Shown: in pieces, positions 1-9,022 of the stretch
Numbering within the stretch: position 1 is the stretch's first letter
Layout of the letters: each line of letters starts with the position of its first letter
Assembly: GCA_036702975.1 (NCBI GenBank)
Contig: DATNPX010000032.1
Location: 106,280 to 170,279 of the forward strand
Reading direction: 5' to 3'
Length of the DNA stretch: 64,000 nt
Source: DATNPX01 sp036702975
GTDB taxonomy: Bacteria > Cyanobacteriota > Vampirovibrionia > Obscuribacterales > Obscuribacteraceae
Made by a program: the position numbers and the translations under genes
Notes under the pieces: model-generated
The model's database searches: none
What the model was told of the DNA's origin: nothing
What the model saw: the letters and a program-made list of their open reading frames with translations, nothing else

Positions 1-456
1 AGCGTTGTCGTCAACGCTAAAGCAGAGCACATTTGGCAGTTACTGACAGACTACAGCAACGCTCCGGAAATTTTTAACAATGTCCAGAAATGCGAAGTCG
101 TTCAGGACAACGGGCAGACCAAGCTCGTTAAACAGTCAATACATCCCAAAGGCACTCCACTGAAATTCGAATACGTTATGTCTATCAAAGAGACAGCGCC
201 GCGATTGATGGAGTGGCATAGAAAAAGTGGTTCCTTCAAAGATGTTGCCGGTTCCTGGAAGTTAGAACAGGACAGTGAGACTGGAATGACCAAAGTGACA
301 TACTCAATCTTTATTGACGGCGGACTGCTATTGCCACCCTGGCTGCTGCGTGGACAATCCAAAAATTACCTCCCCGACCTGCTTTTGTCTTTGAAGCAAG
401 CATCAGAACGCAAACAGACCACAGCAACCACCAACCAGCGCAGTAACCGCGGCTGA
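1..456 (+). CDS. SRPBCC/polyketide-cyclase-like protein (5' truncated)
   Basis: The frame is open from base 1 to a TGA at 454-456, so about 151 C-terminal residues are visible and the start lies outside the window. The beginning (VVVNAKAEHIWQLLTDYSN) matches the opening strand and first helix of SRPBCC (START/COQ10-like) folds, where a barrel wraps a long C-terminal helix and binds a hydrophobic ligand. A Pro-Pro-Trp segment leads into a final amphipathic helix and a polar Ser/Thr/Asn-rich tail. The family is assigned from this pattern only; ligand and role cannot be read from sequence. No partner gene is visible, because the next gene starts 216 bases downstream. Confidence 0.6.
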   Translation, partial: SVVVNAKAEHIWQLLTDYSNAPEIFNNVQKCEVVQDNGQTKLVKQSIHPKGTPLKFEYVMSIKETAPRLMEWHRKSGSFKDVAGSWKLEQDSETGMTKVTYSIFIDGGLLLPPWLLRGQSKNYLPDLLLSLKQASERKQTTATTNQRSNRG

Positions 457-672
457 ATCAAAGCTGAGTACAGTAAACCTTACAGTTTCAATAAGGTTAG
501 TTTGCGCCATTTTGGGCTCATTCGCTGATTGCGAAAAGGTTCACCTGTCGGCAAGATACAGGGTTAACACCGCAAAATTCCTATCGTATTTATCGAGGCG
601 CAAAGCGGGTAGAAAGTTATAGCATTGCAGCATAATAGAGATTACCGCGGGTTCCCGTAATTGGAGGAATTT

Positions 673-1611
673 ATGAGCGTTATACAGCCTACGACGAGAC
701 GCAAATTTCCGCGCATAACCTCTTCAGCGTTCGAACATCCAGCGGATAGAGCTGCTTTAGAAGCAGTGAAAAAGATCCCGGTTATCGACAAAGTCTTTTC
801 CAAGTTAATTGAACTCGGCTACGAGCGCATACTCAGAGTACAGTTGCTCGGTGGTTGCGTCCATGTGACGCCAAAGCAGTGCCCAAAGATCTACAAAATG
901 TTCAAGGAAGCAGCCGACATCCTTGATATGCATGAACCAGATCTATTTATCGGCAACAGCCCATTTCCAAACGCTGTGACAATGGGTGTGGAGCGCCCAT
1001 TTATCATGCTCCACTCCTCTTTAATCGATCTGCTCGAAGAAGACGAGTTGATGGCCGTCATTGGACATGAATTGGGTCACGTGAAAGCAGGGCATGTACT
1101 CTACAAAACTATAGTAGTCTTCCTCGCCAGCGTACTCCACGCCACTATGGGCTTAGGCAGAGTAGCCACGGCAGGCTTAGAAATCGCACTCTATGACTGG
1201 AATCGCAAGTCGGAGTTAACAGCTGACAGAGCAGAGCTTCTCGTCGTCCAAGATGTGGAAGCCAGCATCCGCTTGCACATGAAGCTGGCATGCGGTTCGA
1301 AGACTGTCTACAACCAAATCAATCACGAAGAATTCTTGAGACAAGCCGATGCTTATGAAGAACTCGACCACAGTACCCTCAACAAGATTTACAAGTTGCT
1401 GCACGAGATATGGCTCACCCACCCGGTTCCCGTGTTTAGAGCCAAAGAGGCCAAAGCTTGGTCAGAAAGCAAGCAATTTAAAGAGATCATGGCCGGACGC
1501 TATCCAACCGAAGAACCGGGTACTACAATTAGAACCTGCCCCCACTGCGGTGCTAAACTGAGCCCATCATTCTTTTTCTGTCCGGACTGCGGCAAAAATG
1601 CTCGAGTTTAA
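673..1611 (+). CDS. M48-family zinc metallopeptidase with C-terminal zinc ribbon
   Basis: A 312-residue protein with the HELGH zinc motif at about residues 132-136 and a downstream ELTADRA segment near residue 181 that supplies the third (Glu) ligand, as in M48 peptidases. The C-terminus carries a zinc ribbon (CPHCG...CPDCG). Hydrophobic residues follow HELGH, so membrane association is possible, but I see no N-terminal signal peptide. ATG 673 is preferred over an upstream TTG at 661 because a GGAGGA ribosome-binding site lies just before it. The next gene also ends in a double-CxxC zinc ribbon, so the two may form a functional pair; that is inference. The substrate is unknown. Confidence 0.85.
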   Translation: MSVIQPTTRRKFPRITSSAFEHPADRAALEAVKKIPVIDKVFSKLIELGYERILRVQLLGGCVHVTPKQCPKIYKMFKEAADILDMHEPDLFIGNSPFPNAVTMGVERPFIMLHSSLIDLLEEDELMAVIGHELGHVKAGHVLYKTIVVFLASVLHATMGLGRVATAGLEIALYDWNRKSELTADRAELLVVQDVEASIRLHMKLACGSKTVYNQINHEEFLRQADAYEELDHSTLNKIYKLLHEIWLTHPVPVFRAKEAKAWSESKQFKEIMAGRYPTEEPGTTIRTCPHCGAKLSPSFFFCPDCGKNARV

Positions 1612-1679
1612 TGCAACTCGTAGGCGTTTGGTTGTAATTGATTAGTCAAATAAATCCAAATCCACTCAGGAGATAGACA

Positions 1680-2162
1680 ATGTCAATTTTTGATGACTTG
1701 GTTCAAGGAGTCGGTCGCGAAGTGACAAAAGTACAGGCGCGCTCGCAAGAGATGTTGCATGCTTACAACTTGCAAAACCAAATCAAGGACATTGAACGCA
1801 AACGCACTGCCAAATTACTCGAGCTTGGCCGCATGGTTTGCGACAAGTATGTGCGCGGAGAAGAGATATCCGAAGACGTATTCAAAGACAAAGCGAATGA
1901 AGTAATTGCATTTGAGCACGAGATAGGCATTCTGCAAGCGGAGATAGATCAGTCTAAAGTCGCCTCCGATCCCAATGCATCCGCTTCAGCTAAGGCGGAG
2001 GCCAAAGCTGGATTTACTCCGACTCCAGGTTATCAATGTCCCCGCTGTCAGGCGCCGGCAAGCCGAGATAAATCATTCTGCCCAGTCTGCGGCGAATCGC
2101 TTAAGAAAAGCTCTTCCAGTTCAGGCGATGACATTATCGATGTCGAGCCAAACAACAATTAA
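1680..2162 (+). CDS. Coiled-coil protein with C-terminal zinc ribbon
   Basis: A 160-residue protein beginning MSIFDDLVQGVGREV. Residues 10-100 are highly charged and helical, consistent with a coiled coil, followed by an Ala/Lys-rich linker and a zinc ribbon (CPRCQ...CPVCG) near residues 119-139. A Ser-rich acidic tail ends the protein. AGGAG precedes the ATG at good spacing. It follows the M48 protease by 68 bases on the same strand and shares its C-terminal zinc-ribbon architecture, so the two are probably co-transcribed. I do not recognise a named family, and no enzymatic motif is visible. Confidence 0.75.
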   Translation: MSIFDDLVQGVGREVTKVQARSQEMLHAYNLQNQIKDIERKRTAKLLELGRMVCDKYVRGEEISEDVFKDKANEVIAFEHEIGILQAEIDQSKVASDPNASASAKAEAKAGFTPTPGYQCPRCQAPASRDKSFCPVCGESLKKSSSSSGDDIIDVEPNNN

Positions 2163-2192
2163 ATTAAGAGCAATCGGTCACTATTTGCAGTG

Positions 2193-2212
2193 ACTAACTA
2201 ACTAACTAACTA
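2193..2212. repeat. Tetranucleotide repeat (ACTA x5)
   Basis: Five perfect copies of ACTA lie between the zinc-ribbon gene stop (2162) and the GTG start at 2224. They occupy the place where a ribosome-binding site and leader for the next gene would be. Confidence 0.9.
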
Positions 2213-2223
2213 TTCACCGACAA

Positions 2224-2667
2224 GTGAACGATCTTTCTGTTTTGCCTGAGACGGAAGAAGGCTACGCCGAGTTCGTCCGTCAGTTTCGAGAGTGCACGCT
2301 GCCGAAATCACGTTGGCAGCATGCAGCGCACCTGCTCATCGCATTGTGGTACGCAGACGAATACAAAGAGGATGCACTGCCAATGGTGCGGCTGGCGATC
2401 CTCAAATACAACGAAAGCACTGGCGGACGAAACACGGAAACGGAAGGATATCATGAGACGGTAACGGTCTTCTGGATGCGTATGGTCCAAGTTTTTCTGC
2501 GCGACAAAAGAAACGAGCGTCCGCTTCACGAAGTTGCCGCTGATTTGATAGCCGAATACTCATTCCGAAAAAATCTTTTCAGAGAGTACTACAGCTTTGA
2601 CCTGATGAAATCCACTGAGGCGCGGCAACGGTGGGTCTCTCCCGACCTGCGCCGGCTGCCGCTCTAG
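2224..2667 (+). CDS. Conserved uncharacterised protein
   Basis: A 147-residue soluble protein with a GTG start. It has a Trp-Gln-His-Ala-Ala-His segment near residue 32, GYHETVT near residue 78, and the ending FREYYSFDLMKSTEARQRWV. I associate this pattern with a small uncharacterised bacterial family in which His and Glu are conserved, but I cannot name a function. No signal peptide or membrane segment is visible. There is no convincing Shine-Dalgarno sequence, since the upstream bases are an ACTA microsatellite, so the start is less certain than the frame. Confidence 0.65.
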   Translation: MNDLSVLPETEEGYAEFVRQFRECTLPKSRWQHAAHLLIALWYADEYKEDALPMVRLAILKYNESTGGRNTETEGYHETVTVFWMRMVQVFLRDKRNERPLHEVAADLIAEYSFRKNLFREYYSFDLMKSTEARQRWVSPDLRRLPL

Positions 2668-2719
2668 AATCGCTGGCCTGCTATGATCATCACTCGCATA
2701 GCACCAATCGGACACGAGG

Positions 2720-3523
2720 ATGAGTCGAAGCTCGATGAACAGCCAATCATCAATTACGATATTTACAGACGGCGCTTGCAAAGGCAATCCCGGGCCAGGC
2801 GGCTGGGGATGCATAATCGCAACACCAGATGGCAACATTCGAGAGATGGGTGGCGGAGCCAAAGATACGACAAACAATCGTATGGAAATGGCTGCAGCAA
2901 TAAGAGCGTTGGATGCGCTGGAGCTGAAGTCCCCTTGTCCAATATTGCTATATACCGATTCCACTTATTTGATTCGCGGCGTCACTCAGTGGATCTGGGG
3001 CTGGCGTGCGCGCGGATGGAAAACTGCAGAAGGTAAGGATGTTGCAAATCGCGACCTTTGGCAGGACATCTTGCAAGCAGTCACGCGATTAAAGCCCTCG
3101 ACTATTGAGTGGAGATACGTGCGAGGACACTCAGGCTATCCAGGCAACGAACGCTGCGACGAGATTGCCGTGTCTTTTGCCAGCGGCAAAAATGAACCGT
3201 TGTATACAGGCCCAGGTGACGGGTACTTTGTCGACCTGACGCATTTACCAGAAGCAGAAGCATTGCCAGAAGGAAAAAAACTAGGCAGCGAACGCGGCAA
3301 GAGCGAATCGACGGGGAAAGGGAGCGCGGGCAATGCAGTCACATATCTGAGCTACCGCGGAGACGAAGTAACTCGCTTTAAAACGTGGGCTGAATGCGAA
3401 CGTCATGTTAAAGGACAGCCTAACGTCAAGTATAAAAAAGCGAAGTCAGCACAAGAAGAACGTGAGATCCTTATCAGTTGGGGATTGGCACCAACGACTA
3501 GCATTCGCAACTCTGGCTCTTAG
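2720..3523 (+). CDS. rnhA: Ribonuclease HI with C-terminal viroplasmin-like domain
   Basis: Degrades the RNA strand of RNA-DNA hybrids. The four acidic catalytic residues are visible: D17 in FTDGACKGNPGPGGWG, E56 in NRMEM, D80 in YTDST and D147 in NERCDEIA. The catalytic domain ends near residue 165. A Lys/Gly/Ser-rich linker follows, then residues 209-262 resemble the viroplasmin/RNase H1 hybrid-binding domain (YRGDEVTRFKTWAECERHVKG). In eukaryotic RNase H1 that domain is N-terminal; here it is C-terminal. At 267 residues it is much longer than the roughly 155-residue E. coli enzyme. An ATG at 2735 is an alternative start, because GAGG abuts the first ATG too closely. Confidence 0.93.
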   Translation: MSRSSMNSQSSITIFTDGACKGNPGPGGWGCIIATPDGNIREMGGGAKDTTNNRMEMAAAIRALDALELKSPCPILLYTDSTYLIRGVTQWIWGWRARGWKTAEGKDVANRDLWQDILQAVTRLKPSTIEWRYVRGHSGYPGNERCDEIAVSFASGKNEPLYTGPGDGYFVDLTHLPEAEALPEGKKLGSERGKSESTGKGSAGNAVTYLSYRGDEVTRFKTWAECERHVKGQPNVKYKKAKSAQEEREILISWGLAPTTSIRNSGS

Positions 3524-3580
3524 TAGAACAGAATCGGCGGCGAGTTTGCCGCTTTGAACAACGAATCCGACTCTATAGTA

Positions 3581-5230
3581 TTAGGTTTCGGCCGAGGAAG
3601 CAGCCGGCGAAGGCGACTTCGCAGGCACGGCACCGCCGTTATCAACAAGAACTGTCGAAGTCTTTACTTGATTGCGACCACTCTGCTTCGCGACATAGAG
3701 AGCTTCATCAGCTCGTTTGAGCAAAATATCAGGATCGTCTGCGTGATGAGGGTAGGTTGCGACTCCGATACTGGCAGAGATATTCCCTACATCAGTCAAA
3801 AAGACGTCGTTGATCAGCCGGCGAAGCCGTTCCGCAAGCTGTTCTGCCATGTCGAGGTCAGTGTTGGGCAGCAGCACGCAAAACTCTTCGCCTCCGTATC
3901 TGGCTGGCAGATCGACAGAACGAGAGGATTGACGCAAGACACTGCCGATAGATTTAATCGCTTCATCACCGGCCTGGTGCCCGTAAGTATCGTTTATTTT
4001 CTTCAGATGATCGAGGTCGATAAGGACCAATGAAAGCGGCTGTTCATAGCGTTTCGCACGCTCAAACTCGCGTGCCAACATTTCGTTGAAACTGCGGCGA
4101 TTTGCAACTCCGGTCAAACCGTCTATGACGGCCTGGCGTTCTCTTTCCTGATGCAATTCAGCATTTTCAATCGCCACCGACAGATGGTCAGCAAGCGAGC
4201 CGAACAAACTCATATCATCAATGCTCCAGGCTCGCGCATCTATGCAATCCTGCAAGAAAAGTACGCCGAGTACACGTTCGCGCATGATAATTGGAACGAC
4301 CAAGCCTGAACGAATACCAAGTTTCGCCAAAAAGACTCTGTCGTAGGGGCATTGATTGTCCGATTCCGGTTCAATGAGGACTTCGGGCGTAGTGCGAGTC
4401 AACGCCACTCTTGTAAAATCGGCTCCTTCTTTGCCAAGAAACAGCTCGCGTACTGAAGGAAACGTGTCTTTTGCAAATTCGTAAACCTGCACACTATCAG
4501 CATTCTCAACAGCGCGCAATAGAATACAACGACTCAAGCTCAAAGTGGTGCCAAGTCGCTCAACTGTCGTATCAAGAACTTCTTGAATGTGAACGGAGCT
4601 GCGAACAGCGTTGCTTATCCAATAGACCATCTTCTCGCGAGCCAGCTGGCGATTGCGCATGGTATCGCGAGCGGTGAGATCATGAATCAACTTTATCGTT
4701 TGCTCTTCGAGCATGCTGGTTTTGTCTTCCATCTGCTCATATTGGCTGCGCAAGCGCTCGTTTTCACGTTGGAGCTCGCGATACTCCCAGGCGTTTTTAA
4801 GAGCTGTGGAAAATGGATAGGTCTGAAGCTCAGGCTCGGCTTCTTCTTCGTCAAGCTCGCTGGCACCAAAAATAAGAATGCAAGCACAAAGCTGTTTGTC
4901 ATCTCGCACCTGATATGCAAAAGCAGGCGAAAGCTCTGAGCTAGCACCGGTCTTCAGCTTAAACTCGGCAAAAGGCTCATCTTCAGACTCTGCTTCATCG
5001 AAATCATCGACAAAGGTATCGCAAAGTTTGGGCAGGTCCCGTTTCCGAGAACCAAAGTAAAAGCGGTCGCCAAAGCTCTCGAGGTCTGAATCCCACATGA
5101 GAACTGCAATTCCCGGCGGGTCTTCAGCGACAGCACCGATAATCTCGGCGACGCAATCGGTCACATCGTCGAGATTGATCGACGAAAGCAACTTTATCTT
5201 CAGTGTAGGGGTGTCGTTCACGGTATGCAT
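3581..5230 (-). CDS. GAF-domain diguanylate cyclase (GGDEF)
   Basis: Makes cyclic di-GMP from two GTP. The 549-residue protein has a divergent N-terminal region (about 1-150), a coiled coil (about 155-210), a GAF sensory domain (about 225-380) and a C-terminal GGDEF domain opening with DGLTGVANRR. The active-site signature is GGEEF near residue 445. An RSVD product-inhibition site sits five residues before it, so feedback control is likely. The open frame extends upstream to 5569, but ATG 5230 is chosen because the extension is Cys/Arg-rich, unlike a domain, and would overlap the divergent gene at 5432. The signal sensed by GAF is unknown. No membrane segment is visible, so it is probably cytoplasmic. 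Confidence 0.9.
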   Translation of the reverse strand: MHTVNDTPTLKIKLLSSINLDDVTDCVAEIIGAVAEDPPGIAVLMWDSDLESFGDRFYFGSRKRDLPKLCDTFVDDFDEAESEDEPFAEFKLKTGASSELSPAFAYQVRDDKQLCACILIFGASELDEEEAEPELQTYPFSTALKNAWEYRELQRENERLRSQYEQMEDKTSMLEEQTIKLIHDLTARDTMRNRQLAREKMVYWISNAVRSSVHIQEVLDTTVERLGTTLSLSRCILLRAVENADSVQVYEFAKDTFPSVRELFLGKEGADFTRVALTRTTPEVLIEPESDNQCPYDRVFLAKLGIRSGLVVPIIMRERVLGVLFLQDCIDARAWSIDDMSLFGSLADHLSVAIENAELHQERERQAVIDGLTGVANRRSFNEMLAREFERAKRYEQPLSLVLIDLDHLKKINDTYGHQAGDEAIKSIGSVLRQSSRSVDLPARYGGEEFCVLLPNTDLDMAEQLAERLRRLINDVFLTDVGNISASIGVATYPHHADDPDILLKRADEALYVAKQSGRNQVKTSTVLVDNGGAVPAKSPSPAASSAET

Positions 5231-5431
5231 TCTGCAATAATGTGCCCAGCACTGCCACCGGCGAATCATTTTATGGCTTCTCACGCCAATGAAGGCAGAT
5301 CTTGCGCATTTTTTTGAATTAATTGGACTTTGGCAGGAGCGCCAGCACACAGCCAAGACAGTGAAAATCTGCTCGCACCGCTTCCGATAATTGCTAAAAT
5401 TAGTTGTCAGCTGAGGATTAGAGGTAGCCAG

Positions 5432-5860
5432 ATGCCTTTCACGCCGAAATTCGCACCGAAATATGCACCCAAATTTGCCGGACCGACGGTTCTCGAGAGG
5501 GTGATTGCCGGGTTCTGCTACTTCAGTTGCGGATTGGTCGGTCTCATCTACATTTTGTTGACAGGACAAACGGGCAGGCAGACAGACTTTTTCCGATTCA
5601 ACTTCCTGCAGTCGATCGTGCTCGGACTGCTCGGAATCCTGGCTGGCTATGCAGGCAATCTGGTCATACAGATGCTTGGTGGAGCTGTTGGTATTTTCAG
5701 TTCAACAGCGGCAAATATGATGACAAGCCCAATAGCCCTTCTGCAGGCTCTACTGCAGGGACTTTATTACATACTAGTACTGTACGGCGCCATCTGGGCA
5801 TTTTTAGGAAAGCAAGCGCAAATCCCACTATTGACCAAGTTAGTTCGGCAACAAATGTGA
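5432..5860 (+). CDS. Small four-helix membrane protein, Tic20/DUF4870-like
   Basis: A 142-residue protein with a short hydrophilic N-terminus (PKFAPKYAPKFAGP) and about four hydrophobic helices. The segment DFFRFNFLQSIVLG resembles the HFxRFNxMQA motif of cyanobacterial and plastid Tic20-type proteins and of DUF4870 proteins. The placement is tentative because the sequence is short and hydrophobic. GAGG precedes the ATG. Its TGA stop overlaps the GTG start of the next gene (bases 5857-5860), so the two are translationally coupled. Confidence 0.55.
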   Translation: MPFTPKFAPKYAPKFAGPTVLERVIAGFCYFSCGLVGLIYILLTGQTGRQTDFFRFNFLQSIVLGLLGILAGYAGNLVIQMLGGAVGIFSSTAANMMTSPIALLQALLQGLYYILVLYGAIWAFLGKQAQIPLLTKLVRQQM

Positions 5861-7188
5861 TCGATACAACTGAAATAGTTAAAAGAGCAGGCAAAAGACG
5901 CAGATTTCGCGTCCTCGCCTCCGGCTCCGTCTTGTTTGCGGCCGTGGTTTTGAACAGTCAGGTGGCGCGCTCACAACCTCAGTATGTTGGTCCAAGCATT
6001 CTCCCCCCCGCACCGGATGCGATCTTTGGCGGCAATCCGTTTCAAGGACTGGGACGATCCGATGATCCAGGTCCCAGCCGCGAGAAACAATTTGGTTACC
6101 CCACCTACAATGATTCTGCCTTTAACGCTAATCATATGCAGGATCAGCCAGCACCCACTTTTTACTCAAACAGCTATGCCATGTATCCTCACCCAGAAGA
6201 AGCAACGACGGGGATCGGCACAGGAGCAGGAATAGCGCCTTTCCCTGTGAGCGGGCCTGGCGGTGGAACTTTCGCAAACGAAATAGGAACCACAACCGGA
6301 AGTGGCTCGCCATCAGGTTCTGGCATTACCGCAAGTGACCGCCTGAGCCAAGGTTATGGTGCAAGCGTTGCGCCTGGTACAAGCCCACAGCCAGGTGGCG
6401 GAGGACTTGGAGGATCTGGTGGACCTGGTGGAACCGCCGGAAGTGGCGGGGCTGCTGGAGTTGGTGGATTCGGGCCGGGCAGCGGCGGAGCCAATCCGAA
6501 TGGGCTGCCTGAAGGCTACGTACCAACAAGTTCGCTGGATACACCGACAAAGCAAACGAGTACGCCACAGGAAAACGGCTGGCCATCTGGGAACCCGGCA
6601 GGAACATCAACATTCTCAAACAATTCGACCTTCGCACCTGGCTTTGGCGGACAAGCAGGATATGGCACACCGCTGACTCCAGACGAGATAACTCAAAAAC
6701 AAGCAGGTAATCCGAACACCGCAGCCAGACAAGCATTTATTGACGCCAATACCCCTCAAACACGGTCAGCAGAAGCGAAAGGTAACCGCTTATTGACTGA
6801 CTTGGTCGCGCGCCGGGGTCAGAGTGGCAATAATAGCGTCGGCGGAAACGAAGATAAAAAATCACCATATGCGATACCGCCGCAACCAGAGACACCACTT
6901 TCCTACAGTGGCATAAGTGGTAAAAGCGACATTCCGGGCAAGCACCCTCTCGGAGAGGCAATAAATGACATCAAGGGAGGGCGATTGCAAGACGCCATGA
7001 ATCACCTGAACGAAATATTGCAAAACGACCAGGACAATGCCAACGCACATTACTTGAAGGCTGTGGTCTCAGTCTTAACACGCAACTTCGACCAGGCGAA
7101 AGAAGAGTATCAAGAGACTTTGCGATTGAGCCACAACGGCGAACTGACTCGCCGGGCTCAACTTGGTCTTAGCAAATTGACTCACTAA
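5857..7188 (+). CDS. Secreted Gly/Pro-rich protein with C-terminal TPR repeats
   Basis: The 443-residue product starts at a GTG overlapping the preceding stop. Residues 10-35 (basic KRAGKRRRFR followed by a hydrophobic stretch ending before ARSQ) look like a signal peptide. About 320 residues of Gly/Ser/Pro/Asn-rich low-complexity sequence follow, including Gly-Gly runs near residues 175-205. The last 90 residues contain two TPR motifs. Such proteins usually act as extracytoplasmic scaffolds; the partner is unknown. The 3' end overlaps the convergent glpQ gene by 20 bases. An in-frame extension upstream to 5527 is rejected because it would overlap most of the membrane-protein gene. Confidence 0.75.
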   Translation: MIDTTEIVKRAGKRRRFRVLASGSVLFAAVVLNSQVARSQPQYVGPSILPPAPDAIFGGNPFQGLGRSDDPGPSREKQFGYPTYNDSAFNANHMQDQPAPTFYSNSYAMYPHPEEATTGIGTGAGIAPFPVSGPGGGTFANEIGTTTGSGSPSGSGITASDRLSQGYGASVAPGTSPQPGGGGLGGSGGPGGTAGSGGAAGVGGFGPGSGGANPNGLPEGYVPTSSLDTPTKQTSTPQENGWPSGNPAGTSTFSNNSTFAPGFGGQAGYGTPLTPDEITQKQAGNPNTAARQAFIDANTPQTRSAEAKGNRLLTDLVARRGQSGNNSVGGNEDKKSPYAIPPQPETPLSYSGISGKSDIPGKHPLGEAINDIKGGRLQDAMNHLNEILQNDQDNANAHYLKAVVSVLTRNFDQAKEEYQETLRLSHNGELTRRAQLGLSKLTH

Positions 7189-7927
7189 CGAGCGTCAATT
7201 GGTCAAGAAATTCAATCAGTCCATCGGGATCATCGGTGATGATACCATCGACATTCGCCTCTAGCGCCTGCTTCCAGTCGTCTGGTCCGTTGACTGTCCA
7301 TGTATTCACTTTCAACTCGATCAAGTGCGCCTCTTCGACCGCATCCGGGCGCAATAACTCGAACTCTGGATGCCAGAAGTTCGCGTTCAAGGCCGCGCTG
7401 TAACCGCTTATATCATGCAAAACGCCGGCGCTCAAAATAGCGACTTCCAGATCGCTCTTCTCCGAGACAGCCTTGAGAAGTTGATGGTCAAAGCTGCTTA
7501 TTATCAATTGATCGGGGTATTTGTAGTGCCCGATTGTCTGCAGTAAATCGTCTTCAATACCAGGATAATCGACTGGGCAGTTTTTAACTTCGATGTTGAC
7601 CACTACTGTTCCATCGACCAAATCTAAAACTTCCAGAAGCGTTGGAACGCGCTCAGACTCAAACTCTGGACGATACCAAGCGCCGGCACTCAGCTTCTTC
7701 AAGTCATCGAGGGTGGTATCAGCTAGACGTCCCTGCCCATTTGTCGTTCGAGCAAGAGTGACATCATGAAAGACAACGAGCTCCCCGGAAGCACAACGCT
7801 GGACATCAAGCTCGATACCATGCACTCCGGCTTTCATTGCTCCTGCAAACGCCACCAGAGTGTTCTCAGGATAATGTGCGCGCCCACCGCGATGAGCAAA
7901 AACCTTGACCTTTGCAGGACTGATCAT
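7169..7927 (-). CDS. glpQ: Glycerophosphodiester phosphodiesterase
   Basis: Hydrolyses glycerophosphodiesters to glycerol-3-phosphate and an alcohol. The 252-residue protein shows the GDPD signatures in order: HRGG at residues 12-15, PENT near 20, GIELDVQ near 37, and FHD near 53 followed by LARTTNGQG. The later EVKN segment is the metal-binding region. No signal peptide is present, so it resembles the cytoplasmic UgpQ type. The ATG at 7927 is the last of four ATGs produced by a GAAAT repeat, and no Shine-Dalgarno sequence is seen. It converges on and overlaps the TPR gene by 20 bases. Confidence 0.92.
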   Translation of the reverse strand: MISPAKVKVFAHRGGRAHYPENTLVAFAGAMKAGVHGIELDVQRCASGELVVFHDVTLARTTNGQGRLADTTLDDLKKLSAGAWYRPEFESERVPTLLEVLDLVDGTVVVNIEVKNCPVDYPGIEDDLLQTIGHYKYPDQLIISSFDHQLLKAVSEKSDLEVAILSAGVLHDISGYSAALNANFWHPEFELLRPDAVEEAHLIELKVNTWTVNGPDDWKQALEANVDGIITDDPDGLIEFLDQLTLVSESIC

Positions 7928-7990
7928 TTCATTTCATTTCATTTCTTGTCTTGTCTTGTCTTGTCTTGACTTGACTTGTCTTGACTTGTC
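7926..7990. repeat. Pentanucleotide repeat tract spanning the glpQ start codon
   Basis: Thirteen consecutive pentamers: four ATTTC followed by nine TTGTC/TTGAC (plus strand). On the glpQ strand the last GAAAT unit supplies the AT of the start ATG. Each internal GAAAT junction creates an upstream ATG-AAA-TGA mini-ORF. Confidence 0.93.
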
Positions 7991-8012
7991 CGTCTTAGAC
8001 GTTCATGTCGTC

Positions 8013-8549
8013 TTAGATGCTTACGACCTTTTGCGGATGAAGTATTCCCATCTTTACTGTCACGATGAGGTTTGGCGGCTGAACAAGAATCTTCTCCAGA
8101 GGCAATTCGATGCCGTGTTCGACCCCAACTAGACCTTGGATATTATTGAGGACAAGGCGGCCCTTTTCGAGTCCCACTTCGAAATTGATGCGTTCTTTTT
8201 GCTTAATCAAGAAGGCGCCCCACTTCTCGGTCGTGGGGTGTTCTTTGATGATATCGATGACATTAGAGTACCGGTAAATCTCGCGGACATGCCCGGCCAT
8301 AATCTTAATAAGCGCGGGAATCTCTTCATTGCAAAAAGTTTGCTGCAAAACCGTGTTGATCACTTTTCCGGGCAGCGACTTATTCTCCGGGCGCTCGTGC
8401 AGGAAATTGATCACACCCGTAAACGGATCACTGGCGGTCTTCAAAATTCGCCGAGCGACCTCTACAAGTTCTGATTCCATTTGAGCCAAAGTCTGACGTA
8501 AGTGACCGTTATTTGATTCTTCGCAATGACAATCCACAAGACACCTCAT
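8013..8549 (-). CDS. Uncharacterised helical protein
   Basis: A 178-residue protein of unknown family. The centre is mainly helical (ESELVEVARRILKTASDPF) and the C-terminus is strand-rich and hydrophobic (VEHGIELPLEKILVQPPNLIVTV). No signal peptide, membrane helix or catalytic motif is seen. The chosen ATG has only a weak AGAAAG upstream. An internal ATG at 8480, which would give MESELVEV, is equally plausible because the first 23 residues look unstructured. It lies 86 bases upstream of glpQ on the same strand, with the pentanucleotide repeat between them, so co-transcription is possible. Confidence 0.5.
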   Translation of the reverse strand: MRCLVDCHCEESNNGHLRQTLAQMESELVEVARRILKTASDPFTGVINFLHERPENKSLPGKVINTVLQQTFCNEEIPALIKIMAGHVREIYRYSNVIDIIKEHPTTEKWGAFLIKQKERINFEVGLEKGRLVLNNIQGLVGVEHGIELPLEKILVQPPNLIVTVKMGILHPQKVVSI

Positions 8550-9022
8550 CTTTCTAGAGTCGCTCGAGTTTCCGGTTTCGCTTCAGGTTTGGCTTGCGCC
8601 AGAGGAGTGTTTAGTTCACGCAGGAGCAGTGCGTTTTTGGACTATGGAGCTGTCACGCTGCAAACTTAACTTCAAAGTCGGCTGAAGTAAACACCTGACA
8701 TCTGATAAACCCGCTCCCGTCATGGTTAAAACGATTTTCTACCTAGTCCGATAATTAATTCTCAACTTCTGCCGGGGAGGGCTTTCAGAGCCGCTGCGCA
8801 AACAGCTGGCCGGTATTCCCAAAAGGCTACGCCTACTGGAGATTACGGTTTATATAGTTGAACAGAATGAAAGAAGTGATATCAGCAGGATTTGTTTCCT
8901 CAAAACCCTCTTAGAGTCTAAAAAAACCTACCTAATTGAGGAAACGAAACCAATCAGAGCTAAAATTCTAGTGCGCGGCAGTGATGTGCCGTTTGATCAG
9001 TCAGGTTTGAGTGAGAGGTCTC
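8550..9022. other. Intergenic region, no gene seen
   Basis: A 473-base gap between divergently oriented genes. It has no ORF with a credible start and no tRNA-like structure. It presumably contains the promoters for both flanking genes, but I could not identify a confident -35/-10 pair. Confidence 0.5.

Noticed and set aside
8741..9022. Possible riboswitch before the secreted beta-rich protein
   Set aside because: Some GC-rich pieces recalled the cyclic di-AMP (ydaO) motif, but the conserved core could not be lined up.
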